64,000 bases of DNA from Saccharicrinis carchari. GTDB taxonomy: Bacteria > Bacteroidota > Bacteroidia > Bacteroidales > Marinilabiliaceae. The stretch covers positions 62,001 through 126,000 of the forward strand of contig NZ_FXTB01000007.1 in assembly GCF_900182605.1 (NCBI RefSeq), read 5' to 3'. Both the position numbers and the translations under genes were made by a program. The notes under the pieces were generated by a model. The model saw only the letters and a list, made by a program, of their open reading frames with translations. It was not told the origin of the DNA and made no database searches. Below, piece by piece: positions 1 to 7,702 of the stretch; the first letter of the stretch is position 1; each line of letters opens with the position of its first letter.

Positions 1-2
1 AT

Positions 3-50
3 GCCATTATAAATAATCTTATTGATCCGGAGACTGTTAAAAGCAAATAG
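3..50 (+). CDS. C-terminal tail of an upstream gene (partial)
   Basis: The frame beginning at base 3 is open from the window edge and ends in TAG at 48-50, giving a 15-residue tail (AIINNLIDPETVKSK). It has protein-like composition and stops 20 bases before the next gene. Too little is visible to name the protein, and a short open frame at an edge can arise by chance. Confidence 0.35.
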   Translation, partial: AIINNLIDPETVKSK

Positions 51-70
51 TGTTTGCTATATTTGCGTTG

Positions 71-343
71 ATGAAAAAAATTGACCTCAACGAATACTGC
101 CCCTGCTGCGGATACAACTCTTTTGATCCGAAAAAAAGACTTGAATTGGAAATATGTCCCATTTGCTTTTGGGAGGACGATCCCCTGCAATTTAACGATC
201 CCCATCTCGAATTCAGTGGCAATCTGGTATCGCTTAGCCAGGCACAACAAAATTATACTCACTCTGGTGCTAGCCACGAAGATATGAAGCGTTACTGCCA
301 AAAACCGGGCGAAAATGCAAAACGAAATCCGGAGTGGTCCTAA
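71..343 (+). CDS. CPCC-type cysteine-rich protein
   Basis: A 90-residue protein of the small cysteine-rich CPCC family (function unknown, probably a metal-binding mini-domain). The N-terminus carries the defining pattern: CPCCGY at residues 10-15, then ICPICFWEDD about 18 residues later, so four cysteines in two CxxC knuckles that would bind one zinc. I take the ATG at 71 rather than the in-frame GTG at 50 because family members start just before the first knuckle. A Bacteroidota -7 element (TATATTTG, 58-65) lies only 6 bases ahead of that ATG, so the transcript may be almost leaderless. The gene stands alone; the next gene is 360 bases away. Confidence 0.8.
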   Translation: MKKIDLNEYCPCCGYNSFDPKKRLELEICPICFWEDDPLQFNDPHLEFSGNLVSLSQAQQNYTHSGASHEDMKRYCQKPGENAKRNPEWS

Positions 344-681
344 ACACCCCCGTACTGATCATCCTACCCTTATATTATTTCTTGCTTCAAAAAAACTAAT
401 TATCTGCTCGGTCCAATAAAATAAATTACAATAGAGCTAAAGCTCAATACACTCTGGGCACTGTATTCAATAATTCTTATAAGTACAATAACTTAAAATC
501 TCAATCCGTATTTTATTTTACTACGCATACGCATAGTACTAACACGCGATACCTGCGCTGCTCACTCCCCCACCCTGTACAATTCTCCAGAAAAATCATC
601 AAAAAATCAGGTGAAACCAATATTTATAGTTGCACGCGATCATATTTTTAACTAATTTGGCAGAATAGCTAAACGAGAATG
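344..681. other. Intergenic region ahead of perR
   Basis: AT-rich stretch without a convincing gene on either strand. The only structure I see is near its right end: TTAACTAATTTGG at about 648-660 resembles a -7 element and precedes the perfect palindrome at 682-697. Confidence 0.5.
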
Positions 682-697
682 ATTCTTATATAAGAAT
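682..697. promoter_or_regulatory. Palindromic operator in front of perR
   Basis: ATTCTTATATAAGAAT is a perfect 16-base palindrome that ends 7 bases before the perR start codon. AT-rich palindromes of this size are typical Fur/PerR boxes, and its position at the transcript start suggests autorepression of the perR-peroxiredoxin pair. The assignment to PerR is inferred from position and symmetry. Confidence 0.6.
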
Positions 698-704
698 TAG
701 AAGC

Positions 705-1130
705 ATGAGTTATAAACAAAGCGAAATAAGAAATTTGTTATCGGAGGCCGGATTAAAGGTAACCCCCCAAAGGGTGGAAATTTTAAATGCCATATACACT
801 TTAAAAAACCATCCTACCGCCGAAAAAATTATAGAACATATCCGTAAATCGAATCCCAATATTGCCACAGGTACGGTTTATAAAGTGCTGGATACGCTGG
901 TACAAAAAAACCTTGTTAAAAGAGTTAAGACCGATCGCGACATCATGCGCTATGATGGAATAACTGAAAACCATCACCATTTATATTGCAGCAAATGCGA
1001 TACAATAGAAGATTATAACGATCCTGAACTGGATCAGTTGCTAAGCGAATATTTTAACAAAAAAAATTTGAAGCACTTTGCAATAGAAGATGTTGTACTT
1101 CAGATACGAGGTACATTTCATAAATGCTAA
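705..1130 (+). CDS. perR: PerR-type peroxide-sensing regulator (Fur family)
   Basis: 141-residue Fur-family repressor: winged helix at about residues 1-84 (recognition-helix region ATGTVYKVLDTL at 54-65), dimerisation and metal domain after it. The Fe/Mn sensing ligands of Bacillus PerR (H37, D85, H91, H93, D104) have counterparts at H36, D84, H90, H92 and D103; the aspartate at the last position points to PerR rather than Fur. The structural zinc site has C95 and C98, but the C-terminal CxxC is degraded: F138 stands where the first cysteine should be and only C141, the last residue, remains. A peroxiredoxin gene follows 51 bases downstream, which supports a peroxide role. A perfect palindrome sits just upstream. 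Confidence 0.85.
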   Translation: MSYKQSEIRNLLSEAGLKVTPQRVEILNAIYTLKNHPTAEKIIEHIRKSNPNIATGTVYKVLDTLVQKNLVKRVKTDRDIMRYDGITENHHHLYCSKCDTIEDYNDPELDQLLSEYFNKKNLKHFAIEDVVLQIRGTFHKC

Positions 1131-1181
1131 TATAAATTCAAACAATAAATTTTTACAACTAACTATTTAACACTATTTGAA

Positions 1182-1898
1182 ATGGAAGAACAAAAATTAG
1201 AACAAGAAGTAATAAGTATGCCACGCATTGGCGACCCGGCACCGGAATTTACTGCAGTAACTACGCAGGGCGATATTAATTTTCCAAAAGATTATGCAGG
1301 CGAATGGGTAATCCTATTTAGCCATCCGGCCGACTTTACACCGGTATGCACCTCAGAGTTTATGACCTTTGCCACCATGGAAGAAAAATTTGCAAAAGCC
1401 AACTGCAAATTGGTGGGGCTTTCTATTGACGGACTTTACAGCCACATTGCCTGGTTGCGTACCATTAAAGAGAAAATTGAATACAAGGGCATGAAAAATG
1501 TTGAAGTGAAATTCCCCTTGATTGAAGATATTTCGATGAACGTAGCCAAAAAGTACGGTATGATTCAACCTAATGAGGATAGCACAAAAGCCGTTAGAGC
1601 GGTATTTTTTATCGATCCCAAAGGAATTATCCGTACCATTATTTATTACCCGCTAAGCTTAGGCCGTAACTTTGAGGAATTGTATCGCGTTGTAATAGCA
1701 CTACAGGCCGCCGATGAATTTGGTGTGGCCACACCAGCCGACTGGCAGCCTGGCGACGATGTAATCGTTAGTCCGGCCGGATCGTGCGGATCGGCTCAGG
1801 AACGCATGGAAGACAGTGCAATTGATTGTAAGGATTGGTTTTTCTGCACCAAAAAACTGGACAAAAATCTTGTGTTAGACAAGATACTTAAGAAGTAA
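1182..1898 (+). CDS. Peroxiredoxin (Prx6 / archaeal AhpC-TSA type)
   Basis: 238-residue thiol peroxidase that reduces H2O2 and organic hydroperoxides in the cytoplasm. The peroxidatic site reads HPADFTPVCTSEF, with C56 as the attacking cysteine; the extended C-terminal half (LSLGRNFEELYRVVIALQ, then ATPADWQPGDDVIV) is characteristic of the Prx6-like subgroup. Two cysteines near the C-terminus (DCKDWFFC, about 216 and 223) resemble the resolving cysteines of archaeal members, so a 2-Cys mechanism is possible. It lies 51 bases behind perR on the same strand and is probably co-transcribed and peroxide-induced. Confidence 0.9.
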   Translation: MEEQKLEQEVISMPRIGDPAPEFTAVTTQGDINFPKDYAGEWVILFSHPADFTPVCTSEFMTFATMEEKFAKANCKLVGLSIDGLYSHIAWLRTIKEKIEYKGMKNVEVKFPLIEDISMNVAKKYGMIQPNEDSTKAVRAVFFIDPKGIIRTIIYYPLSLGRNFEELYRVVIALQAADEFGVATPADWQPGDDVIVSPAGSCGSAQERMEDSAIDCKDWFFCTKKLDKNLVLDKILKK

Positions 1899-1924
1899 GA
1901 CCTACGTACCATCTGTACAATTAT

Positions 1925-1972
1925 AAAAAAACTGCGTCTCCGTTATTACTTTCGGAGACACAGTTTTTTTTA
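1925..1972 (+). terminator. Rho-independent terminator after the peroxiredoxin gene
   Basis: AACTGCGTCTCCG and CGGAGACACAGTT form a 13-base stem with one mismatch around a 9-base loop, followed by a run of T. It sits 30 bases after the stop codon. The A-run on the left would also let it work for transcripts from the other strand. Confidence 0.85.
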
Positions 1973-2056
1973 TACATAAAACAATGTTCTACATTATTAT
2001 CTCACCCCACTGTGGCTAATTAAAATTTCTTTAACAGCCAATCCTACACAAGGCAA

Positions 2057-2425
2057 CTAATTCATATGTTTAATCAACTCTTGTTCCACTAATGATTTTT
2101 TCAGCGGCTTCTGGAAATAGCCATCAATAAGTTGGTCGTTTAAAGCTTTTTCTATTTCGGGGGTCATACCGTATCCCGACAAAAGAAAGAATGGTATCTC
2201 CCCTCTTTGAATACGCGCAGTTTCAATAAACTCCAAACCATTCATTCCGGGCATTTTCATATCGCTTACCACAACATTAACCTCCGGGTTGCTTTGCAAC
2301 AACTCAAGCGCTTCGCTCCCGGATTGGGCCGTGATAATTTTAAAAATATTCCGAAACATGATATTAAATAATTTTAAGTTGATTGGTTCGTCATCAACAT
2401 AAAGAACAACACCTGCATTCTTCAT
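2057..2425 (-). CDS. Single-domain response regulator (CheY-like receiver)
   Basis: 122 residues, a receiver domain with no output domain. Acidic pocket D11-D12 (YVDDEP), phospho-acceptor D55 (VVVSDMKMPGMNG), switch residue S83 and conserved K106 (FQKPL) are all present, so it should be phosphorylatable. It stands alone with no histidine kinase in the window. Such stand-alone receivers usually act by protein-protein contact, for example with a kinase or a diguanylate-type enzyme elsewhere. Confidence 0.88.
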   Translation of the reverse strand: MKNAGVVLYVDDEPINLKLFNIMFRNIFKIITAQSGSEALELLQSNPEVNVVVSDMKMPGMNGLEFIETARIQRGEIPFFLLSGYGMTPEIEKALNDQLIDGYFQKPLKKSLVEQELIKHMN

Positions 2426-2800
2426 TTAAACTAACATTTTAAAACGGATAACATAAAAATAGATTCATTTAATAAAAAATCCACTTAAACACTTCATCCT
2501 AATTCATTTATCTGGTTGCACATTGCTTGTAATCCTATCGCTTTTGCAATGTCTACTATATTAAACACTTACATTACTAATACGAAACAATCTCAGTTTT
2601 ATTACATGAAACTTTGGTAAATTTAACCGTCAAATATATCAATAAAACCCAATACTAAATAATAATACCGCTAAATAAATTAATCGTCTTGCACATTATT
2701 ACCCATTGTACTTTTAACTTTTAAAAAAACAGCAACATACTTAATGTTAGCACATTAAAAACATAGCCTGGTTAAAGTTTATATTTTTTCGGATTTTATT
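2426..2800. other. Intergenic region ahead of tRNA-Ser(UGA)
   Basis: About 375 bases of AT-rich sequence between the response regulator (leftward) and the tRNA (rightward). I see no gene. It must hold the promoters for both; only the tRNA promoter (2801-2830) is recognisable. Confidence 0.5.
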
Positions 2801-2830
2801 TTTGCAGTTCAAAAAAATGCTATACATTTG
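2801..2830 (+). promoter_or_regulatory. Promoter of tRNA-Ser(UGA)
   Basis: TTTG (2801-2804), an 18-base spacer, then TACATTTG (2823-2830): a full match to the Bacteroidota primary-sigma pattern TTTG-N18-20-TAnnTTTG. The predicted start is about 65 bases before the mature tRNA. A second possible -7 (TATTTTTG) overlaps the -33 at 2797-2804. Confidence 0.6.
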
Positions 2831-2903
2831 CAGCCGTTATCAAAAGAGATACACGTTCAAACAACTACTACAGCATGGTTTTTGGACACGATATAAAAAC
2901 TTT

Positions 2904-2988
2904 GGAGAGATGGCAGAGTGGTCGAATGCGGCGGTCTTGAAAACCGTTGTACCGCGAGGTACCGGGGGTTCGAATCCCTCTCTCTCCG
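2904..2988 (+). tRNA. tRNA-Ser(UGA)
   Basis: Acceptor stem GGAGAGA pairs with TCTCTCC, discriminator G (the serine identity base), D-arm, anticodon stem CGGT with loop TTGAAAA giving anticodon TGA, a long class-II variable arm (TACCGCGAGGTA), and T-arm GGGGGTTCGAATCCC. The CCA end is not encoded, as is normal in Bacteroidota. Confidence 0.95.
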
Positions 2989-3039
2989 CAATTTAGCTTG
3001 ATAATCAGGCGGATACGAAATTTACACGTATTTTTACAC

Positions 3040-3067
3040 GCATCACTTGAAAAAGTGATGCGTTTTT
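3040..3067 (+). terminator. Terminator after tRNA-Ser(UGA)
   Basis: CGCATCACTT, loop GAAA, AAGTGATGCG, then TTTTTT: a perfect 10-base stem with a stable GNRA loop and a U-run, about 50 bases after the tRNA. Confidence 0.9.
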
Positions 3068-3392
3068 TGTTTCTATACAAGGTTGCTTTTTACGACATGT
3101 ATTGTAACTTTTAATTAATAATCTCCTTTCTTTTGTCGGTAACGGACTCGTTGGCTGCGGATGCAGAAAGAAAATTGTTATTACATGCTCTGTTTTATTT
3201 CTCTCTGCATGGAGATTGGCTCCATGGTTAGAAATTAAATGGAGCGTTTGGTTAAAATAAACTTCTTCTAGCCAAAACACCCATAAATAAGATATCTATA
3301 TCTCAGGCTGGGTTAATCCTTAAAGCAAAAAATATTGTAGATTAAAGAACCTATTTCTGCGCAAAAAATTAGACGGGCAAAAAAAGTAATAA

Positions 3393-3567
3393 AAATTAAG
3401 GAATATAATAAGCGATGATATTGCTGAATTTGTGTCTTAAGAAAATAACCGTGTAAAAGACTGGAGGGGGATTAAGCTTCAAAAAGTAAGTGTTTCGCTC
3501 AAAAACTTTGCAGAAGGCCTTAAAAATGGTGTTGTTTCAATTTGTCATGATGGGATTACTCCCAACA
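3393..3567 (+). pseudogene. Possible decayed coding fragment of unknown origin
   Basis: The plus frame reads ISDDIAEFVS, a TAA stop, then ENNRVKDWRGIKLQKVSV and onward to FAEGLKNGVVSICHDGI before running into the repeated motif at 3568. The composition (charged and hydrophobic residues in protein-like alternation) suggests former coding sequence broken by a stop and cut off on the right. I do not recognise the family; it could still be a chance open frame. Confidence 0.3.
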
Positions 3568-3591
3568 GGACAGAGTTCAATTTACACTCCC
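3568..3591 (+). repeat. Copy 1 of a 24-base motif shared with 59155-59178
   Basis: Reads GGACAGAGTTCA, A, TTTACACTCCC; the copy at 59155 differs by one base (A to G). Both copies directly follow a truncated coding sequence and both are downstream of a tRNA-Ser. Read on the other strand it begins GGGAGTGTAAA, which resembles the outer end of IS256-type insertion sequences. I infer a leftover IS end. Confidence 0.5.
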
Positions 3592-3925
3592 CACCTATAA
3601 GCTTCATTACTTTTAATTCAAACTAAAAATTAATCGGCAAGGTATAACTTACGCTAACCGCTCTTCCTCGGTGATTAATTATTTGCTATTTCCAATCTAA
3701 AATATGAAAATCTGATACATTATTACTTTTATTGTAATGCTTAAACTGAACAAAAAAACAGCGATACACTCACCTTTACGGAGATAAATTCCAAAAAAGG
3801 CTTGCTTATTATATGCTCACCCATAAAAAGTGCTCCTATACTTTTTTTAACCACTTCATTTTAATAACTTAAATAACTCATTGGTTACTGCTTTTACATT
3901 GCTTCAAAACAAAATAAATTGAGTT

Positions 3926-4876
3926 ATGGTACTAACAGTTACTTTAAACCCGGCCATCGATAAAATACTTATTGTTGATTCTTTTGAGGTGCATAAGTTA
4001 CATCGGCTTTCGAAAGGAGAAATGAGTATGGTTTCTGCTGGTGGCAAAGGGGTAAACATTGCCAATACACTTGCTAAAATGGGTGATGAGGTAATCGCTT
4101 CCGGCTTTGCCGGGGGACATGCCGGCCATATGTTATGCGATGCCATCAGAAAAGAAGGCATCACTACCAATTTTATCTTCACTCAGGGTTCTACACGCAC
4201 TAACATCTCTATTTTGGATAGAGAAAATGAAACATTAACGGAGATTAATGATTTTGGTCAAGAAATACCGCAAGAGGATATAACGTTTTTTATGGAGAAT
4301 TACGAGCGACTATTAGCCAGAGTAAAATTAATTGCCATTGCCGGATCCTTACCACTGGGTGTATTGCCCGAGATATATATTCAGATGGTTGATTTGGCGC
4401 GCAAACAGGGCAAAAAAGTAATGGTGCATACCTCTCCAAAATATTTACCCGTTTTAATGGAGGCACAGCCTTTTTTAATAAATCCGGATATGAGATCAGA
4501 TCATTTTATACTGGGAAAAAATGTGGACGGAGTAGATCAATTTATTAGCACAGGACGAGAGATATTAAAAAAATGTCCGAACACCGAATATATCATTTTT
4601 ACACATCGACTGGAGAATGTAGTTGTGGTGTCTCAATCAAAGGCTTTTGTATTACGACCTCGAAATATGAGCATAGTTAATATGTTGGGATATGCCGACG
4701 CCTATTTGGCAGGTTTTATTCATGCTTATATAAATAGAGAAAAAGAGGAGGAAGTACTGCGCTATGCTTCAGCAGCCGGATTAACTGACGTGGAGGATAT
4801 TTATAAGGAAATATCAGCTATTGATAAAATTGGAGCTAATTTATCCAGAATTGATATAGAAGTAGTTAATTTTTAG
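3926..4876 (+). CDS. PfkB-family sugar kinase (1-phosphofructokinase/LacC branch), diverged
   Basis: 316 residues, the length and layout of hexose-phosphate kinases of the 1-phosphofructokinase/tagatose-6-phosphate kinase branch. The opening TVTLNPAIDK and substrate motif GGKGVNIANTLAKMG (39-53) are typical. The nucleotide site is not: the usual GxGD reads GYAD at 255-258, keeping the catalytic aspartate D258 but replacing the second glycine of the anion hole by alanine, and the usual KPN motif reads NPD at 186-188. Activity may be altered or lost. It begins an operon with a CBS-domain protein 7 bases downstream and a Na+/H+-antiporter-like permease, an unusual setting for a glycolytic enzyme. 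Confidence 0.8.
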   Translation: MVLTVTLNPAIDKILIVDSFEVHKLHRLSKGEMSMVSAGGKGVNIANTLAKMGDEVIASGFAGGHAGHMLCDAIRKEGITTNFIFTQGSTRTNISILDRENETLTEINDFGQEIPQEDITFFMENYERLLARVKLIAIAGSLPLGVLPEIYIQMVDLARKQGKKVMVHTSPKYLPVLMEAQPFLINPDMRSDHFILGKNVDGVDQFISTGREILKKCPNTEYIIFTHRLENVVVVSQSKAFVLRPRNMSIVNMLGYADAYLAGFIHAYINREKEEEVLRYASAAGLTDVEDIYKEISAIDKIGANLSRIDIEVVNF

Positions 4877-4883
4877 TGAAACC

Positions 4884-5327
4884 ATGAAAAAAGTTCAAGA
4901 GTATATTCATAAAGATATTACCTGTGTGAATGAAAATTCCACTTTGCACAGGGTAATCAATACGATGAAACTACATCGCTTAAGTGCACTGCCCGTGGTT
5001 AATAAATTGGGCGAATATATGGGATGCATCAGCGAACAGGATATTTTAAACGGAGCTATACCAGCCTATATGAAAACCATGTACGACACTTCGTTTATGG
5101 CGGCATTGGATCACATAACTATCCATTTAAAAAACAAACTGGATCATAAAATTATTGATTTTATCGACGAAAAATATCCTTGTGTATCACCGGATGAATC
5201 GATGTCGTATGCGGCAGATCTATTATACCGCCAAAAAGGAACCATTTTACCCGTTGTTGAAGGCAAAACGCTCATCGGCATGTTAACTCGAATTGATATT
5301 CTGTCTGTTTCACTGGATATAAATTAA
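4884..5327 (+). CDS. CBS-domain protein
   Basis: 147 residues made of two CBS motifs and little else. The first half (YIHKDITCVNENSTLHRVIN to GCISEQDIL) and the second (YPCVSPDESMSYAADLLYR to IGMLTRIDILSV) each end in the R/QxDIL strand typical of CBS modules. Such Bateman modules bind adenine nucleotides and report energy or ionic state. A connecting insert of about 35 residues lies between them. It starts 7 bases after the kinase and ends 5 bases before the permease, so the three are one transcript; regulation of one partner by this protein is the simplest inference. Confidence 0.85.
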   Translation: MKKVQEYIHKDITCVNENSTLHRVINTMKLHRLSALPVVNKLGEYMGCISEQDILNGAIPAYMKTMYDTSFMAALDHITIHLKNKLDHKIIDFIDEKYPCVSPDESMSYAADLLYRQKGTILPVVEGKTLIGMLTRIDILSVSLDIN

Positions 5328-5332
5328 TCGAT

Positions 5333-6637
5333 ATGTTGTTACTCGTTTCAAGTCAAATAAGCACTTTCCATATAATTATTGCCTTAGTTGTGTTTACACT
5401 GACTTTTACATTGATTACGACGGAAAAACTGCCCAATGCCATTGCTGCCATGTTAGGTGGTTTCCTGTTTGTTGCATTCCATATTATTAGCCAGAATGAG
5501 GCCGTGGAATATATTGATTTTGATACAATTGGCTTACTTTGCGGTATGATGATGACGGTTGCCATCATGCGAAAAACAGGCTTGTTTGAATATATTGCTA
5601 TCAAAGGCATAAAAATTACAGGTGGAAACCCATGGCGAATATTGGTGGTTTTATCCATCGTAACCGCCGTATTATCGGCATTTCTTGATAATGTAACAAC
5701 AGTTCTAATTATCGTTCCTTTAACCTTTGCGGTTGCCGATACCATTAAAATAAGTCCATTGCCCTTACTGATTTCTGAAATTCTTTTTTCCAATATTGGC
5801 GGAGCCGCCACCTTAATTGGCGATCCACCCAATATAATGATCGGGGGTGCTACCCATCTCGATTTTATGGACTTTATCATTAACAACTTGCCTATTGTTA
5901 TAATCGTTTCAATTGTTACATTCGGCTTGCTAAGCATAATCTATAAAAAAAAGCTTAATGCAATAGAAGTTGACACGAGCAAAGTGGATGCCTTTGATGA
6001 GAAACGAGCCATTAAGGATAAAAAATTTTTGATTAAAAACTTAATTGTTTTTGCGCTGATTATTGGAGCTTTTATGACGCACCATATACATCATGTTAGT
6101 CTTGCTTCGGTTGCACTGGGGGGAGGTTTTTTACTGATGATGATCACCAAAGAAGATCCTGAAGAGATTTTAAAGGAAGTAGAGTGGCCTACCTTATTCT
6201 TTTTTATTGGTTTATTTGTTATCGTTGGAGGCCTCGAAAAAACAGGTGTAATAACCTATCTGGCCGATCAAATGATTGTTGCTACCGGAGGAGAAGCCGT
6301 GAAAGCATCCCAGCTTATTTTATGGATGTCGGCTATATGTACTACCTTTATCAATAGCATTCCATATACGGCTACCATGATTTCCGTAATAGAAAATATG
6401 GGGGAAGCAGCAGGAGGAAATATCGATTCGCTTTGGTGGGCATTATCCTTAGGCGCCTGCTTTGGCGGCAATGGGACTTTGATAGGTGCAGCCGCCAATA
6501 TTATTGTGGCCGGATTTACGCAAAAAACGGATCATCCTTTGCGCTTTAAAGAGTATTTAAAAATAGGCATTCCGCTTATGTTAGTATCTATTGCACTTGC
6601 TTCGTTGTATATCCATTTTAGGTACTTTTTATTATAG
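5333..6637 (+). CDS. NhaD/ArsB-type membrane permease (Na+/H+ antiporter-like)
   Basis: 434 residues with about 11-12 membrane segments, ion-transporter superfamily of ArsB, NhaD and the eukaryotic P protein. Family signatures are visible: AFLDNVTTVLIIVPL in the first half, GGAATLIGDPPNIMIG after it, and the pseudo-repeat FINSIPYTATMISVI with GGNGTLIGAAANIIVAG in the second half. These paired loops with Asp/Asn form the ion path. By family it most likely exchanges Na+ (or Li+) for H+ at the inner membrane. Last gene of the kinase-CBS-permease operon. Confidence 0.85.
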   Translation: MLLLVSSQISTFHIIIALVVFTLTFTLITTEKLPNAIAAMLGGFLFVAFHIISQNEAVEYIDFDTIGLLCGMMMTVAIMRKTGLFEYIAIKGIKITGGNPWRILVVLSIVTAVLSAFLDNVTTVLIIVPLTFAVADTIKISPLPLLISEILFSNIGGAATLIGDPPNIMIGGATHLDFMDFIINNLPIVIIVSIVTFGLLSIIYKKKLNAIEVDTSKVDAFDEKRAIKDKKFLIKNLIVFALIIGAFMTHHIHHVSLASVALGGGFLLMMITKEDPEEILKEVEWPTLFFFIGLFVIVGGLEKTGVITYLADQMIVATGGEAVKASQLILWMSAICTTFINSIPYTATMISVIENMGEAAGGNIDSLWWALSLGACFGGNGTLIGAAANIIVAGFTQKTDHPLRFKEYLKIGIPLMLVSIALASLYIHFRYFLL

Positions 6638-7047
6638 GCCGAAGAATGTACTGTCAGAACAGAAATAAATACCTGGTTATTTAGGCTAAATCAAACTCAA
6701 AAATAAATGCTTGTTTTTCTATTTTTTACATTGCATAGTAAACAATGCTCCTTCAATCCTACTTCGAATTGTATATGATTTTATTAGGCTGTGTAGTAGT
6801 CATATCCCCCAAAAAGAGATAAATATTTATGTAATATCGATATATATAAGCTCAGGCTATAAGCATTACCTATAAATGCTTCCAGCATGAGATTAAGCAG
6901 GCTACATAAAGGAGCAAGCATCAATTACACAAATAAGTTATTAAAACAATATTTTTTTGGTAACGAATCATGTTATTTTTACGCGAAAAAAACTAAGAGC
7001 TAACAAATCTTAAAGTCCTGTTAGGAGTTTTAAAAACCAATACTATA
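6638..7047. other. Intergenic region, 410 bases
   Basis: AT-rich, no gene visible. A small imperfect hairpin (AAGCATTACCTATAAATGCTT, about 6862-6882) is the only local structure; no U-run follows it, so I do not call a terminator. Confidence 0.4.
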
Positions 7048-7428
7048 ATGATAACAGTAACAGCGGCCATCATACAAAAAGCATCTAAAATCCTGATTAC
7101 ACGCAGGGGACCCGGTAAGCATATGGCCGGGCATTGGGAGTTTCCCGGCGGTAAATTAGATGCCAACGAAACCGAGCAAGAATGTTTGGCCAGGGAAATT
7201 AAAGAAGAATTAAATATTACGATAAAGATAAATGACTTTTACATGGAGAACACGCACCAATATGAAGCGAAGCAAATCCTTTTAAGGGCTTATAAATGCG
7301 TACACCTTTCGGGCAACATTGTATTACACGATCATGATAAAATGGCCTGGATAACAAAGGAGGAGTTGAATAATTACAAGTTTGCTCCTGCGGACATCCC
7401 TATTGTAGTAGCTTTAGCCAAAGTTTAA
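7048..7428 (+). CDS. Nudix hydrolase, MutT-like
   Basis: 126 residues, the size of MutT (8-oxo-dGTP diphosphatase, which cleans the nucleotide pool of oxidised GTP). The Nudix box starts at GGKLDANETEQECLAREI and ends KEELNI, matching GX5EX7REUXEEXGU except for Asn in place of the final Gly. The N-terminal VTAAIIQKASKILITRRGPG and WEFPGGK are typical of MutT-type enzymes. Single gene. Other nucleotide substrates cannot be excluded. Confidence 0.85.
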   Translation: MITVTAAIIQKASKILITRRGPGKHMAGHWEFPGGKLDANETEQECLAREIKEELNITIKINDFYMENTHQYEAKQILLRAYKCVHLSGNIVLHDHDKMAWITKEELNNYKFAPADIPIVVALAKV

Positions 7429-7548
7429 GGATGGACGGGTAATATTTGTTCCGAATGATAAAAAATGGATCCAACTTATGTAGCATTGGTTAATTTTGGA
7501 TACCAAACCTTATAAGCTATAGCCAATAATTTTGCCGACTAACTTGAG

Positions 7549-7576
7549 CGAGCCAAACTTTTGTGGTTTTGGCTCG
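7549..7576. other. Hairpin downstream of the Nudix gene
   Basis: CGAGCCAAA and TTTGGCTCG pair in a 9-base perfect stem around a 10-base loop, 120 bases after the Nudix stop. No T-run follows, so it may stabilise a 3' end rather than terminate. Confidence 0.4.
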
Positions 7577-7702
7577 TCCAGGTTAAATGTCCCAATACTT
7601 ACAACTTGTTATCTATTATACTTACTTTATCCATAAACCTTGCTATTTTTACGGAGATGAATTGAAAGCTATTTTTTAAGACCTGTTACCAATAAAATAA
7701 CA

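Larger units (their letters stand above)
3068..3925. other. Gene-poor region with decayed sequence
   Basis: About 860 bases without an intact gene. The left part has only short random frames. From about 3393 to 3625 one plus-strand frame is open apart from a single TAA (3438-3440) and looks protein-like (listed separately). A 24-base motif shared with 59155-59178 lies at 3568. The last 300 bases are AT-rich and probably hold the promoter of the pfkB operon. Confidence 0.5.

Noticed and set aside
3005-3280. 91-codon minus-strand frame after tRNA-Ser(UGA)
   Set aside because: It includes the tRNA terminator and has no recognisable protein features.
5353-5937. 194-codon open frame on the minus strand
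   Set aside because: It lies fully inside the clear NhaD/ArsB-type permease gene and is a shadow of its codon usage.
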